From: CALJUZ01 sp003387805
GTDB lineage: Bacteria > Bacillota > Limnochordia > Limnochordales > ZCTH02-B6
Reading direction: 5' to 3'
DNA length: 9,938 nt
Assembly (NCBI GenBank): GCA_937975235.1
Contig: CALJUZ010000011.1
Location: 1 to 9,938 of the forward strand
Shown: positions 1 through 7,894 of the stretch, one piece after another
Numbering within the stretch: the first letter of the stretch is position 1
Layout: every line of letters starts with the position of its first letter
The notes under the pieces: model-generated
Told to the model about the DNA's origin: nothing
The model's input: only the letters and a program-made list of their open reading frames with translations
The model's database searches: none
Translations under genes and position numbers: made by a program

Positions 1-471
1 ATAGCTCAGCGCCGCGCCCGTCACCATCCGGGCGAACGACACCCCGACACGGCTGAGATTGACCTGCCGCGGGCCCACGTGGAGGCTCCAGTCACGGTAA
101 CCTAGCGCCAGCGAACCGGCGGACTTCTCGCCCGTGCTCGCGCTCAGTTCGACCCGAAACGTGGACGGCAGCGAAAGCCGCAGGTGAATGTCGGACGTCA
201 GTTCGATTTCGGGATTCAAAGAAGGAATGTTGCCTGATTCGTGGCGCAAAAACGCGGTCCGGTCGCCCGAGAACCGCCCGACGCTTAGCGACAGTTCCTG
301 ATTTAGGCGGAAGACGCCCTCGGAGGCGCTGATGGCCGCGGGCTGCGCCGAGACGCCGGCGCCCGGCAGCAGCGCGGCCGCGGTCACGACGGCGGCCAGC
401 GCGGGCGCGAGCCCGCGGCGCTTCTTAAGGAAGGGAACCCTGAGTGAGCCGAAACGTTGGCGATGAACCAT
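1..471 (-). CDS. Exported beta-rich envelope protein, partial (C-terminus beyond window)
   Basis: An open frame runs from an ATG at 471 to the window edge, giving 157 residues without a stop. The N-terminus is a clear signal peptide: basic residues KKRR at 16-19, a hydrophobic alanine/leucine core at about 21-37, and a likely cleavage after GVSA at 42. The mature part alternates polar and hydrophobic residues in the manner of beta-strands (for example the stretches around ELSLSVGRF and HLRLSLPSTFRVELSAS), as in outer-membrane or periplasmic beta proteins. I do not recognise a named family. The start lies 44 bases after the stop of the PorV-like gene, so the two probably form one operon. A GGGAGG sits 17 bases upstream, too far to be a normal ribosome-binding site, but no other in-frame start exists after the preceding gene. 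That this is a real exported protein is well supported; its function is unknown. Confidence 0.75.
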   Translation of the reverse strand, partial: MVHRQRFGSLRVPFLKKRRGLAPALAAVVTAAALLPGAGVSAQPAAISASEGVFRLNQELSLSVGRFSGDRTAFLRHESGNIPSLNPEIELTSDIHLRLSLPSTFRVELSASTGEKSAGSLALGYRDWSLHVGPRQVNLSRVGVSFARMVTGAALSY

Positions 472-515
472 GCCCCATCGACACCCGTCCTCCCGCGCGG
501 CCCCGGCCCGGCCGC

Positions 516-1742
516 TTAGAACCGAACCGCGGTCGAAATGACGTGCGCGTCCTGATCTTCGCCGAGCCGGTACGCGTAGTCGACGGCGAAGCCGCCCACG
601 ACCATGCCCAAGCCGACGGCGGATCCGTCCGGTCCGAAGCCGCCGCGCACGGCGGCCCGCTGCAAGACGTCCGCCGGCGAAGGCGCCTGATAGACGGCCA
701 ATTCCACCCCCGCACCGAAGGACGCCTCCCCGTCCCGCCAATGGGCCGTCACGCCCGCCGTCAGCCGCGGGCCCGCCAGGGCGGCGGCCAGCCGGTAGAC
801 GGGGGCGCTGCCGGGCTCCACCACGCCGCTCCTATAGTGAAGCCGGCTGATGACGTCCACGGCGGCCGCGTCGATGGCAAGGCGCTGGAACACCCGGCCG
901 CCCGGAAGGCCGCCTGCGCCGGGCCCGGCCCCGCCCGCCGCCAGCGGCACGTCCAGGCCCGCCCCGACGTCCAGCGCGTAGCCCGGCACCGTTTCGTCCA
1001 TCGCGCCGGTGCCTTCGATGGAAACAACCAGCAATTTGAACGTCCCGCCCAGCGTCAGGCGGCCCCGTTCCAGCGGCTGTTCGTATCCCGCGGTCAGCCC
1101 GATCTGATACGTGTTGTAGTCGAAACCGAGCCCGGGCGGCGATTGCCGGACGATGACGCGGCCGCCCCACGCCCACCGTCCCGGGGAGCCTTCCGCCGCG
1201 ATGAAGCCGGCATCGCCCACGGCCGCGTCGGCATCGTCGCCGCCTCCGGCCGCCCCGGCACCGGCGGCGCCCGCCGCTATGGCACCGGTGCCGCTCGCGG
1301 CCGCATCGGCCCTCGCGGCGGCCGCCGCGGCCGGACCCGCGCCGCCGCACCAGGCCATGCCGGTGATGGGCACGTCAAAAGGCTTCATCTGGTGCACGCC
1401 CAGCTGCCGGGCGACGCACCCGCGCACCGCGGCGGGATTGTAGACGGCCGCGAAAGCGTCATCCGCCGGCCCGCCCCCGCCGCCCAGCGCGACGAAGCGC
1501 GCACCCCACGGAAAGTGCGGAAACGCTCCGCCGGTTTGCGCCTCGGCCGGCGGCGACGGAGTCAATAGAAAAGCAATGCAAAAGACAAGGCACATCGCCA
1601 GGGGCACGCGCACGGCCGGCCCGGCAGGCCGCTTCCGGCGCCGCCGCCCCGTCCGTGGTCCTTTCGGCCGCTTTTGCAACACCTTGACTGCAGCCCGCGC
1701 ACAACAGCGCCGTCTGCTCTCCACCAACGCGCATCCCCCCAC
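516..1742 (-). CDS. PorV/UPF0164-like outer-membrane beta-barrel protein
   Basis: Up to 408 residues. The family signature lies at residues 80-108: GARFVALGG, then ADDAFAAVYNPAAV, matching the consensus of PorV/PorQ/UPF0164 (OMPP1/FadL-related) barrels. The C-terminus, with DYAYRLGEDQDAHVIS followed by AVRF, matches the final strands of that family and ends in the aromatic residue used as the BAM assembly signal. A hydrophobic signal segment at about 47-60 follows a very basic region, with probable cleavage after AEA (68). In Bacteroidota, PorV binds C-terminal domains of type IX secretion cargo; that role here is inferred. The start is uncertain: GTG at 1742 is the longest option but lacks a ribosome-binding site, and internal GTG, TTG or ATG codons between residues 5 and 50 could serve. 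Residues 132-189 form an Ala/Gly-rich insertion, probably a surface loop. It precedes the partial envelope gene and is transcribed away from the subtilase. Confidence 0.8.
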   Translation of the reverse strand: MGGCALVESRRRCCARAAVKVLQKRPKGPRTGRRRRKRPAGPAVRVPLAMCLVFCIAFLLTPSPPAEAQTGGAFPHFPWGARFVALGGGGGPADDAFAAVYNPAAVRGCVARQLGVHQMKPFDVPITGMAWCGGAGPAAAAAARADAAASGTGAIAAGAAGAGAAGGGDDADAAVGDAGFIAAEGSPGRWAWGGRVIVRQSPPGLGFDYNTYQIGLTAGYEQPLERGRLTLGGTFKLLVVSIEGTGAMDETVPGYALDVGAGLDVPLAAGGAGPGAGGLPGGRVFQRLAIDAAAVDVISRLHYRSGVVEPGSAPVYRLAAALAGPRLTAGVTAHWRDGEASFGAGVELAVYQAPSPADVLQRAAVRGGFGPDGSAVGLGMVVGGFAVDYAYRLGEDQDAHVISTAVRF

Positions 1743-1859
1743 GGAAGCCCGGCGCCGGCCCGTTGCGAGCGGTGCCCAACACCTCGGCTCCGACAGCGCC
1801 GGCCCAACGCCTCCAAATTGATGACCGTCGGCAGGAGGAATTGCATCCCCGACAAAGAA

Positions 1860-1888
1860 ATAATACTCCGAATTGTTTTAATAGTCCA
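1860..1888 (-). promoter_or_regulatory. Predicted sigma-70-type promoter of the PorV-like operon
   Basis: On the minus strand, a -35 box TGGACT (1883-1888, 4 of 6 consensus bases) and a -10 box TATTAT (1860-1865, 5 of 6) are separated by exactly 17 bases. They lie in the only AT-rich island of the region and point toward the PorV-like gene. Transcription would start near 1853, leaving a leader of at least 110 bases. No equally good promoter for the plus-strand subtilase was seen. The best plus-strand candidate (TTGCAT at 1841, TACTCC 17 bases on) is weak. Confidence 0.55.
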
Positions 1889-1949
1889 GACATAAGCTGC
1901 CGGCCGCCGCGGCCCAGCCGGAGCGAAACCCGGCCTTGGCCTCCCGGCG

Positions 1950-1964
1950 GGCCCGCGGCGGGCC
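1950..1964. repeat. GC-rich inverted repeat
   Basis: GGCCC-GCGGC-GGGCC gives a 5-bp stem with a 5-base loop. It lies in the leader between the promoter island and the subtilase start. There is no adjacent T-tract, so it is not a classical terminator. In such GC-rich DNA it could also be a chance palindrome. Confidence 0.35.
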
Positions 1965-2064
1965 GGCGGCCGGCACGCCCTGGGGGTGATGGAGCGAGCG
2001 TCTGCAAGGCAGCACGCAAGGCATTGACCGACGCGATCCGGCCGGTGCGCTGCCCGCACGCCCT

Positions 2065-2081
2065 CGGCCGGCCGCCGGCCG
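2065..2081. repeat. Perfect hairpin in the subtilase leader
   Basis: CGGCCGG-CCG-CCGGCCG forms a 7-bp perfect stem with a 3-base loop, ending 60 bases before the subtilase start codon. It may affect mRNA stability or translation, or be a compositional by-product. No T-run follows. Confidence 0.4.
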
Positions 2082-2141
2082 CGGGCGGTCTGCCGGTGCG
2101 GCGGAGCGCCGGCAAAACGCGACATTCAAGGAGGAGGGTTC

Positions 2142-5100
2142 ATGGTTCACGGACAGTGTGCAGTGCCCACTCACGACACGCCGGGACGCTGGAGGCTGTG
2201 GAGCACGGCGGTGCGGATGTCCAGCACGGTGCGGACCGCGGCGGCTCCGCCCGCGGCGCTGCTGCTGACAGGGCTGCTGCTGACGGCGCTCTTGCTGGCG
2301 GCGGCGTGGACGCCGGCGGGCGCCGCGGCGGACGTCATCAACCCCGAGCTGGCGGCCAAACTGGCCACCCTCGGACCCGACGAGTTGGTGCGGGTCATCA
2401 TTTACATGGAAGAGCAGCCGTTGGTCACGGCCGCCATGGGCCCGGACACGGTCAAGTTCTTGCTGAAAGACGCCGCGGCCCGCAGCCAGCGGCCGGTGCT
2501 GGACTTCCTGGCCCAAGGGCAGGAACGGGGCGACGTGGCGGTCTACAACAGCTTCTGGATCGTCAACGCCGCGTTCGCCGAGATCCGCGCCGGCGCCGTG
2601 GAGCGGCTGGCGGCGCTGCCGGGCGTGAAGACCATTCGGGAGGACTACACGTTCAGCATCGACCAGACGTCCCGCGGGGAGATGCGGGCGGCCCAGACGC
2701 CCGTCTGGGACCATTACGCGACGACGTTCGTCTACGACGTCTGGGAAAAGGGCTACACGGGCCAGGGCGTCACCATCGCCATCGCCGACACGGGCCTGGA
2801 CATCACCCACCCCGAGCTGGCCGGCGCCCTGGGCGGCAGCGGGCCGTACCACACGGGGTACTGGGCCGAGTTTGACGCGGCCGGCTTCCCGGTGTCCGGA
2901 TCGATGCCGCACGACACCTCAAACCACGGCACGTGGGTGGCGTCCATCGCGGCGGGCCGCAGCGCGGGCGAACACACGGTAGGCATGGCCCCCGGCGCGA
3001 CGCTGGCCGGCGTCATCGTTATTCCGGGCGGCACCGGCACGTGGCCCCAGGTCATCGGCGGCTTGCAGTGGGTGGCCGAGCGGGGCTTCGACGTCGTCAA
3101 CGGCTCCTTCGGCGCCAACACGACCGATGATGAACTGGCCGTCGTGACCGACAACCTGGCCGCGGCCGGCGTCGTGCCGGTGTTCGCCAACGGCAACTGG
3201 AACCCGCTGCAGCCCAATCTGTACCCGCCCGGCGTGCCCGGCAACACGCCGGCCGCCATCGCCGTGGGCGGCTTCGACCTGGACGGCGAGTCCGCGTGGT
3301 ACAACTTCGGCGGCATCATTGAGTATCCGGGCTACGACTACCCGGATGAGTTCAGCAAGATGAAGCCCGACCTCAGCGCGCCGGGCATGGAGCTGTTCGG
3401 CGCCCTCGCGGGCGGCGGCTACTACATTGACGGCGGCACCTCCGGGGCCTCGCCCCACGTGGCGGGCGCGGTGGCGCTGATGCTGGAGGCCAATCCTTTC
3501 CTCACGGTGGACGACGTCAAGCACGCGCTGTACACCAGCGTGGGCGGCCACGAGGAACTGTTCGGCTGGCCGGACTTCGAGACGAAAGACTTGGACCTGG
3601 GCTGGGGCCGGCTCAACGCGCTCCGCGCCGTCGAAGCCGTGGCGCTGCCCGAGGCGGGATTCGTGCGCGTCACGGGCACCGTCGTGGCCCGGAGCAGCCT
3701 GGGGGACGAGCCCATCGCAGGCGCCGTCGTCACCTTTGACGGTCCGGAGCACGCGTCGTTCGAGACGGACGCGGCGGGCTCGTTCTTCGCCGAAATTGCG
3801 GAAGGCTTCTACACGGTGACGGCGTCGGCCACCGGCTTCATGCCCGAGACCCGGGAGATGACGCTCATCGACCAGGGCCACGTCATCGAAATCCATTTCG
3901 CTCTGCAGGCGGCGCCGCAGGGCAGCGCCGTCGGCCGGGTCACCGATGCGGACACCGGCGCCGGGCTGGCCGGGGTGACGGTGACGGCCCACACGGGTCA
4001 AGCCACGACCACCGGCGGCGACGGCACGTTCTCGCTGCCCCTGCCCGAAGGCGCCTACACGCTGACGTTTGCGCGCGACGGCTACTTCGCCGAGCAGCGG
4101 GACATCCACGTCTTCCCGGGCCAGGCGTCCCAGGTGGACGTGGCCATGGCCTTCGGCGACCGGACGCTGCGCGGGACGGTGACCGATGACGACGGCGCGG
4201 CGCTGGCCGGCGTGACGGTGCGGGCGGCCGGTACGGGCATCGAGGTCGCCACCAGCGCCGACGGCGCGTACGGGCTGGACTTGCCGCCGGGCGAGTACAG
4301 CCTGGAGTTCGCCAAGCTCGGGTACGTGACGACCGCCTTCACCGCCGCCGTCGAGCGGGGCCAGGTGACGACCCTCGACGTGACGCTGCCGCGGGATGCG
4401 GGCCGTTTGGCGGGCCACGTCACCGACACGGACGGCCAGCCGGTGGCCGGGGCCGTGGTATCCATCCCGGAGCTGGATTTGTCAACCGCCACCGATGACG
4501 ACGGTTACTACGGGTTGGACGACGTCCCCGCGGGCACCTGGCGGGTCACCGCGAGCCACGGCGATTTCTGGGCGCAGTCCGCGACGGTGCACGTCGCGCG
4601 CAACGAGACGACGACCCAGAACTTCCGCTTGCAGCCCGTGAAGCGCTTCACGCTCTACCGCACGGGCTTCGACACCGCGGACGAGCAGGACGGGTGGTCG
4701 TTCATCAACTATGGCGGCACCTTGGCCGAATGGCACTTCACGGGCGAGGACTACGTCTCGCCGCCGTACAGCGCCTGGAACGGCGATCCGGCAACCGGGA
4801 GAATGCCCACCAACCAGGCGGTGGGCCTAATCTCGCCCGTGCTCGCGCTGCCTGCCGGTGCGAATCCCGACCTGCGGTTCACCTTCCGCGGCGAAATCGA
4901 CGGTCCGTGGCACGCCTTCGCCGTGTTCGTCTACAACTACGACACCGGCGACGAACGCCTGGTCTTCCTCCATGACACGGGGGACCGGGTCGAGTGGACG
5001 GACGTGACCGTCCCGCTTGGGGCGTATGCGGGCCACACCATCCACGTCGAGTTTTACGTCGAGACCGACTTCGTCGTCGGCGCCACCGACGTGGGCATCT

Positions 5101-6308
5101 TCGTGGACGACGTCGAGATCGGCTGGACGGATCCGGAGCAGCTGGGCACCGTGGCCGGCGTCGTCACCGGCGCGGACGGCCGGCCCATGGCCGGGGTGAC
5201 GGTGTCGGTGGCCGAACTGACGCCCGACGGCGCGGTGACGAAGACGGCCGCCACGGTCACCGGCGACGACGGCCGCTACGAGCTGACGGTGGCTCCCGGC
5301 GGCTGGACGCTGCGGGCCGCCAAGCTGCCCGACTACCTCATCTTCGAGGAGATGGTCTACGTCGAGCCCGGCGGCGCCGTGGAGAAAGACGTGGAGCTGG
5401 CGTTCAACGAACCGCCCGCGGCGGTGGCCGGTCTCACCGCCGAGCCGGGCGACGGGTTCGTTCGTCTGAGCTGGCAGCCGGGCGCGGACGCCGACTTGGC
5501 GGGCTACAACGTGTACCGCTCGCTGGACGGCGCCAGCTTCCACCGCATCGGCTTCACCGAAGCCCCGTCGTTCACGGCGGAAGGGCTGCAAAACGGCTAC
5601 TCCTACGTGTTTGCGGTCCGAGCGGTGGACGCCCTCGGCAAGGAAAGCGACGAGGCGCGGGTGGAGGCCGTGCCCATGCCCACGGCGCCCGCGGTGGAGC
5701 AGTTCGACGTGCAGCCGCGGGTCCTGACCCGGGGCGGCTCGGTGCTGGTCACCGCCGTGCTGAATCACCCGCTGGGCGCGGAGACGCTGGACGTGCGGCT
5801 GGAGGCTGCCCGGGGCGACACCGTCGTCCGCCGGTGGGACTTCCCGGCCCAGGCGCCGGGCGCGTTCGAAGCGGCCGTGGAGACGGTGGATGACTTCGGC
5901 CGGCCGCTGGCGCCCGACGTCTACGGCATGACGCTGTTTGTGTCCGATGCCGACGGCGCGACGGGCCGGTCCAATACGGTCAACGTGGCGCTGCTCTCGC
6001 CGGTGCCGCAGGCCCTCAGCTTCCTGCTGGGCAACAACCCGTTCAACCCGGCCCAGGAATCCCAGCGCATCGAGTTCACGCTGCCGTCGGCCGGGCGGGT
6101 GACGGTGTCGGTGTTCACGCTGGACGGCCGGAAGGTTGCGACGCTGGTGGACGGCTACCGTGAAGCCGGCCGTCACGTAACCTTCTGGGACGGCACCGAC
6201 GATGCGGGGCGCGTCGTGCTGTCGGGCATGTACGTCGTGCGGGCGGAATTTACGGACGCCGACGGACAGCGGACGACGCTGACGCGCCATTCGGTGGTGG
6301 TCAAGTAG
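2142..6308 (+). CDS. Secreted multidomain subtilisin-like serine protease with FlgD/T9SS-like C-terminal domain
   Basis: 1388 residues; the start is fixed by AGGAGG (2129-2134) 7 bases before ATG. A long N-region precedes a leucine/alanine signal core (about 38-56), with cleavage near AGAAA (59-63). A propeptide of inhibitor I9 type follows (about 65-165). The S8 catalytic domain (about 170-495) has Asp216 in ADTGLDITHPEL, His262 in HGTW, oxyanion Asn350 in ANGN and Ser434 in GGTSGASPHVAG, so the triad is complete. Next come four carboxypeptidase-regulatory-like beta domains (507-592, 595-672, 674-753, 755-832), a MAM/choice-of-anchor-like jelly roll (834-1000), a fifth regulatory-like domain (1001-1093), fibronectin III (1095-1180), another beta-sandwich (1184-1285) and a C-terminal FlgD/T9SS-sorting-like domain (1292-1388) with NNPFNP at 1298-1303 and WDG. 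It should digest external protein at or beyond the cell surface; substrate unknown. The lipoprotein gene follows after 154 bases. Confidence 0.93.
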   Translation: MVHGQCAVPTHDTPGRWRLWSTAVRMSSTVRTAAAPPAALLLTGLLLTALLLAAAWTPAGAAADVINPELAAKLATLGPDELVRVIIYMEEQPLVTAAMGPDTVKFLLKDAAARSQRPVLDFLAQGQERGDVAVYNSFWIVNAAFAEIRAGAVERLAALPGVKTIREDYTFSIDQTSRGEMRAAQTPVWDHYATTFVYDVWEKGYTGQGVTIAIADTGLDITHPELAGALGGSGPYHTGYWAEFDAAGFPVSGSMPHDTSNHGTWVASIAAGRSAGEHTVGMAPGATLAGVIVIPGGTGTWPQVIGGLQWVAERGFDVVNGSFGANTTDDELAVVTDNLAAAGVVPVFANGNWNPLQPNLYPPGVPGNTPAAIAVGGFDLDGESAWYNFGGIIEYPGYDYPDEFSKMKPDLSAPGMELFGALAGGGYYIDGGTSGASPHVAGAVALMLEANPFLTVDDVKHALYTSVGGHEELFGWPDFETKDLDLGWGRLNALRAVEAVALPEAGFVRVTGTVVARSSLGDEPIAGAVVTFDGPEHASFETDAAGSFFAEIAEGFYTVTASATGFMPETREMTLIDQGHVIEIHFALQAAPQGSAVGRVTDADTGAGLAGVTVTAHTGQATTTGGDGTFSLPLPEGAYTLTFARDGYFAEQRDIHVFPGQASQVDVAMAFGDRTLRGTVTDDDGAALAGVTVRAAGTGIEVATSADGAYGLDLPPGEYSLEFAKLGYVTTAFTAAVERGQVTTLDVTLPRDAGRLAGHVTDTDGQPVAGAVVSIPELDLSTATDDDGYYGLDDVPAGTWRVTASHGDFWAQSATVHVARNETTTQNFRLQPVKRFTLYRTGFDTADEQDGWSFINYGGTLAEWHFTGEDYVSPPYSAWNGDPATGRMPTNQAVGLISPVLALPAGANPDLRFTFRGEIDGPWHAFAVFVYNYDTGDERLVFLHDTGDRVEWTDVTVPLGAYAGHTIHVEFYVETDFVVGATDVGIFVDDVEIGWTDPEQLGTVAGVVTGADGRPMAGVTVSVAELTPDGAVTKTAATVTGDDGRYELTVAPGGWTLRAAKLPDYLIFEEMVYVEPGGAVEKDVELAFNEPPAAVAGLTAEPGDGFVRLSWQPGADADLAGYNVYRSLDGASFHRIGFTEAPSFTAEGLQNGYSYVFAVRAVDALGKESDEARVEAVPMPTAPAVEQFDVQPRVLTRGGSVLVTAVLNHPLGAETLDVRLEAARGDTVVRRWDFPAQAPGAFEAAVETVDDFGRPLAPDVYGMTLFVSDADGATGRSNTVNVALLSPVPQALSFLLGNNPFNPAQESQRIEFTLPSAGRVTVSVFTLDGRKVATLVDGYREAGRHVTFWDGTDDAGRVVLSGMYVVRAEFTDADGQRTTLTRHSVVVK

Positions 6309-6462
6309 GCGGTGCGGCCGCCGGGGCGGGGGCGGCGCGAGCGCCCCTGGCCCCGGCCGGGCCCGCCTCGCCGCCGAGGCCTTCGTCAGGGCCGCGGAGC
6401 AGCGTTCCGCTGCATCCGGGCCGGGTTTGACTTCGACCAGGAAGGTCCAGGGAGGTAAACGA
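6309..6462 (+). other. Spacer with two hairpins between subtilase and lipoprotein genes
   Basis: There is no gene in these 154 bases. GGGGCG (6329-6334) pairs with CGCCCC (6342-6347) across a 7-base loop, 21 bases after the subtilase stop. GCAGCG (6399-6404) pairs with CGCTGC (6408-6413) across TTC, extended by GGA/TCC with one bulged A (6396-6417). Neither has a following T-tract, so read-through into the lipoprotein gene is plausible, and the hairpins could act as mRNA-stability elements. No convincing promoter was seen: TTGACT at 6426 lacks a -10 box. Confidence 0.45.
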
Positions 6463-7701
6463 ATGCGGACGCAACGAGTGCGCAAGCGTTTGGGAACCGC
6501 GGCCGTCGGGCTCGTCCTGCTCCTCCTTTTGGCCGCCTGCGGCGGCGGGGGCACCGGGCCGGCGCCGAAGCTGGCCGTCAGCCATACGATTCTCAACTTC
6601 GGCGCCGAAAACAGCACGCTGACGTTCGACATTCGCAACGCCGGCGGCGGCAGTTTGCAATGGGAAGTGGCGGCGGATCAGCCGTGGCTGGGCGTGTCGC
6701 CGGCCAAAGGCTCGGGCGGCGCCACGGTGTCGGTGACGGCAGACCGCACGGACTTGGCGCCGGGCACGTACGGCGGCAACGTCAAGGTCACGTCCAACGC
6801 CGGCACGCACGACATTCTCGTCCTGGTCACCGTGGAGCGGGCCGATGAAGAGCCGCCGGAGGAACCGCCGGCGCCTGAACCGCCCGCGGGCGCGCCCGGC
6901 CAGGTGACGGGCCTGGACGCCAGGGGCTTCACGCTGCCCGCCGGCATGTTGGCGACGGGCTCCGGCACGGGCGTCTGGAGCTTCGACATAAGCGACGCCC
7001 GGTTCATGGATGCGGCCGGCGCCTCGGCGCTGGCGGCCGCGCTGCTGGAGCTGGCGGCCGAGTTCGACCTCGCGGCCCGGTCCCTGCCCGCGCCGCGGGC
7101 GGCCGCGCCGGTGGCGCAGGCGCCCATGGAGCCGGGCTACGCGGCGGCCTTCGTGCTGTCGTGGGACGCCGAGGAGAGCGCCACGGCGTATCGGGTGTAC
7201 ATGAACGCAGGCGACGGCTGGAAGTCCGTGGACGTCGGCGTCGACGAGCTGGACGACCCGCTGGCGCCCACCTTCATGACGGTGGGCAGCTTCGACATCG
7301 GCACGGAGGCCCGCTTCGTCGTCCAGGCTTTCAACGGCGACAAAGCCGGCCCGGTGTCCGACGAAGACCGCGGCGTCATCATCGCGCCGCAAAAACTCAT
7401 GGCCCCGGCCGACGGCAGCCGGGCGCCGAGGCAGCCCGAGTTCGCGTGGCACCCGCATCCCGACGCCACGGGCTACGTCGTGTACGTGACGCAGGGCGGC
7501 TTGCACAGCCACGTGTGGGCCGAGGCGCTGGACGCCGACACGACGCGCCACAAGTACCCCGGCAGCTCGCCCCATGCGCCGGCCGAGCTGCCCACGGGCA
7601 GCTACCAGTGGTTCGTCCTGACCTACGGCCCGCGGAGCGCCAACGACACGGTGGCGGGGCACGCGATCAGCGATGCGTGGAGCTTCAGCGTCGGCGACTG
7701 A
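6463..7701 (+). CDS. Lipoprotein with BACON-like and fibronectin III-like domains
   Basis: 412 residues. The start is chosen at 6463 because GGAGG (6451-6455) lies 7 bases upstream; an in-frame ATG at 6427 has no such site. The signal peptide is typical of a lipoprotein: basic residues 2-9, a leucine-rich core, and the lipobox LAAC with lipidated Cys26 followed by a glycine linker. Residues about 36-125 resemble a BACON-type Ig-like domain (ILNFGAENSTLTFDIRNAGG, then QPWLGVSPAKGSGG). A Pro/Glu-rich linker follows (about 126-148). The rest contains two fibronectin III-like modules: about 225-310 (FVLSWDAEESATAYRVY) and about 318-412 (PEFAWHPHPDATGYVVY). There is no catalytic motif. It is probably an anchored binding or scaffold protein facing the periplasm or surface. 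It lies 154 bases after the subtilase, on the same strand, and may be co-transcribed. Its ligand is unknown. Confidence 0.85.
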   Translation: MRTQRVRKRLGTAAVGLVLLLLLAACGGGGTGPAPKLAVSHTILNFGAENSTLTFDIRNAGGGSLQWEVAADQPWLGVSPAKGSGGATVSVTADRTDLAPGTYGGNVKVTSNAGTHDILVLVTVERADEEPPEEPPAPEPPAGAPGQVTGLDARGFTLPAGMLATGSGTGVWSFDISDARFMDAAGASALAAALLELAAEFDLAARSLPAPRAAAPVAQAPMEPGYAAAFVLSWDAEESATAYRVYMNAGDGWKSVDVGVDELDDPLAPTFMTVGSFDIGTEARFVVQAFNGDKAGPVSDEDRGVIIAPQKLMAPADGSRAPRQPEFAWHPHPDATGYVVYVTQGGLHSHVWAEALDADTTRHKYPGSSPHAPAELPTGSYQWFVLTYGPRSANDTVAGHAISDAWSFSVGD

Positions 7702-7785
7702 TAATGGGAACGATGGCCGACGATGTGGGCGTTGTCGCATGCCGTAAGCAATGACTGACGGCGCGAACCATGACCGAGGCGGTAA

Positions 7786-7819
7786 GCGGCGCCCGCGGTG
7801 AAAACCCGCCGGGCGCCGC
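7786..7819. terminator. Probable bidirectional terminator hairpin
   Basis: GCGGCGCCCG (7786-7795) pairs perfectly with CGGGCGCCGC (7810-7819). The stem is extended by CGG/CCG past one bulged C, with loop TGAAAAC (7799-7805). This is the strongest hairpin in the window and lies between converging genes. No T-run follows on either strand, so it is not a canonical intrinsic terminator. Position and stability support the call. Confidence 0.55.
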
Positions 7820-7894
7820 TTCCGCTCGAGGGAGCCGTCCAACGCCGATCAGGTCAGCGGCGGACAGGCGCCGGAGGAGCGCGGCCCAACGCTT

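Larger units (their letters stand above)
1743..2141. other. Divergent intergenic region
   Basis: No convincing gene was found in these 399 bases. The open frames crossing it are composed of GC-rich shadow sequence. It contains an AT-rich island (about 1840-1890) with a promoter for the minus-strand operon, and a GC-rich half (about 1900-2100) full of short inverted repeats that would form the leader of the subtilase mRNA. No known riboswitch consensus was recognised. Confidence 0.7.

Noticed and set aside
444..1568. Long plus-strand open frame opposite the PorV-like gene
   Set aside because: Its product is Arg/Ala/Pro-rich with no recognisable domain, while the opposite strand encodes a barrel with family signatures. 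It is a GC-driven antisense shadow.
1981..2035. Possible c-di-GMP riboswitch suggested by repeated GCAAGGC-like motifs
   Set aside because: The conserved core sequences and pairing of that class could not be matched.
1459..2125. Two overlapping minus-strand frames across the divergent region
   Set aside because: They cross the promoter island and run into the PorV-like gene in the wrong frame, and their composition is Arg/Ala/Gly-rich without motifs.
2919..4418. 499-residue minus-strand frame inside the subtilase
   Set aside because: The subtilase frame has intact catalytic motifs and domains here; this antisense frame is rich in Arg, His and Gly with no domain.
6427..6462. Upstream ATG for the lipoprotein
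   Set aside because: There is no ribosome-binding site before it, it would add 12 residues ahead of a good signal peptide, and the ATG at 6463 has GGAGG at proper spacing.
4827..6638. 603-residue minus-strand frame spanning the subtilase end
   Set aside because: It overlaps well-defined plus-strand domains and has shadow-like composition despite its length.
6301..7842. 513-residue minus-strand frame opposite the lipoprotein
   Set aside because: The plus-strand frame has a ribosome-binding site, lipobox and Ig-like domains; the antisense frame has none.
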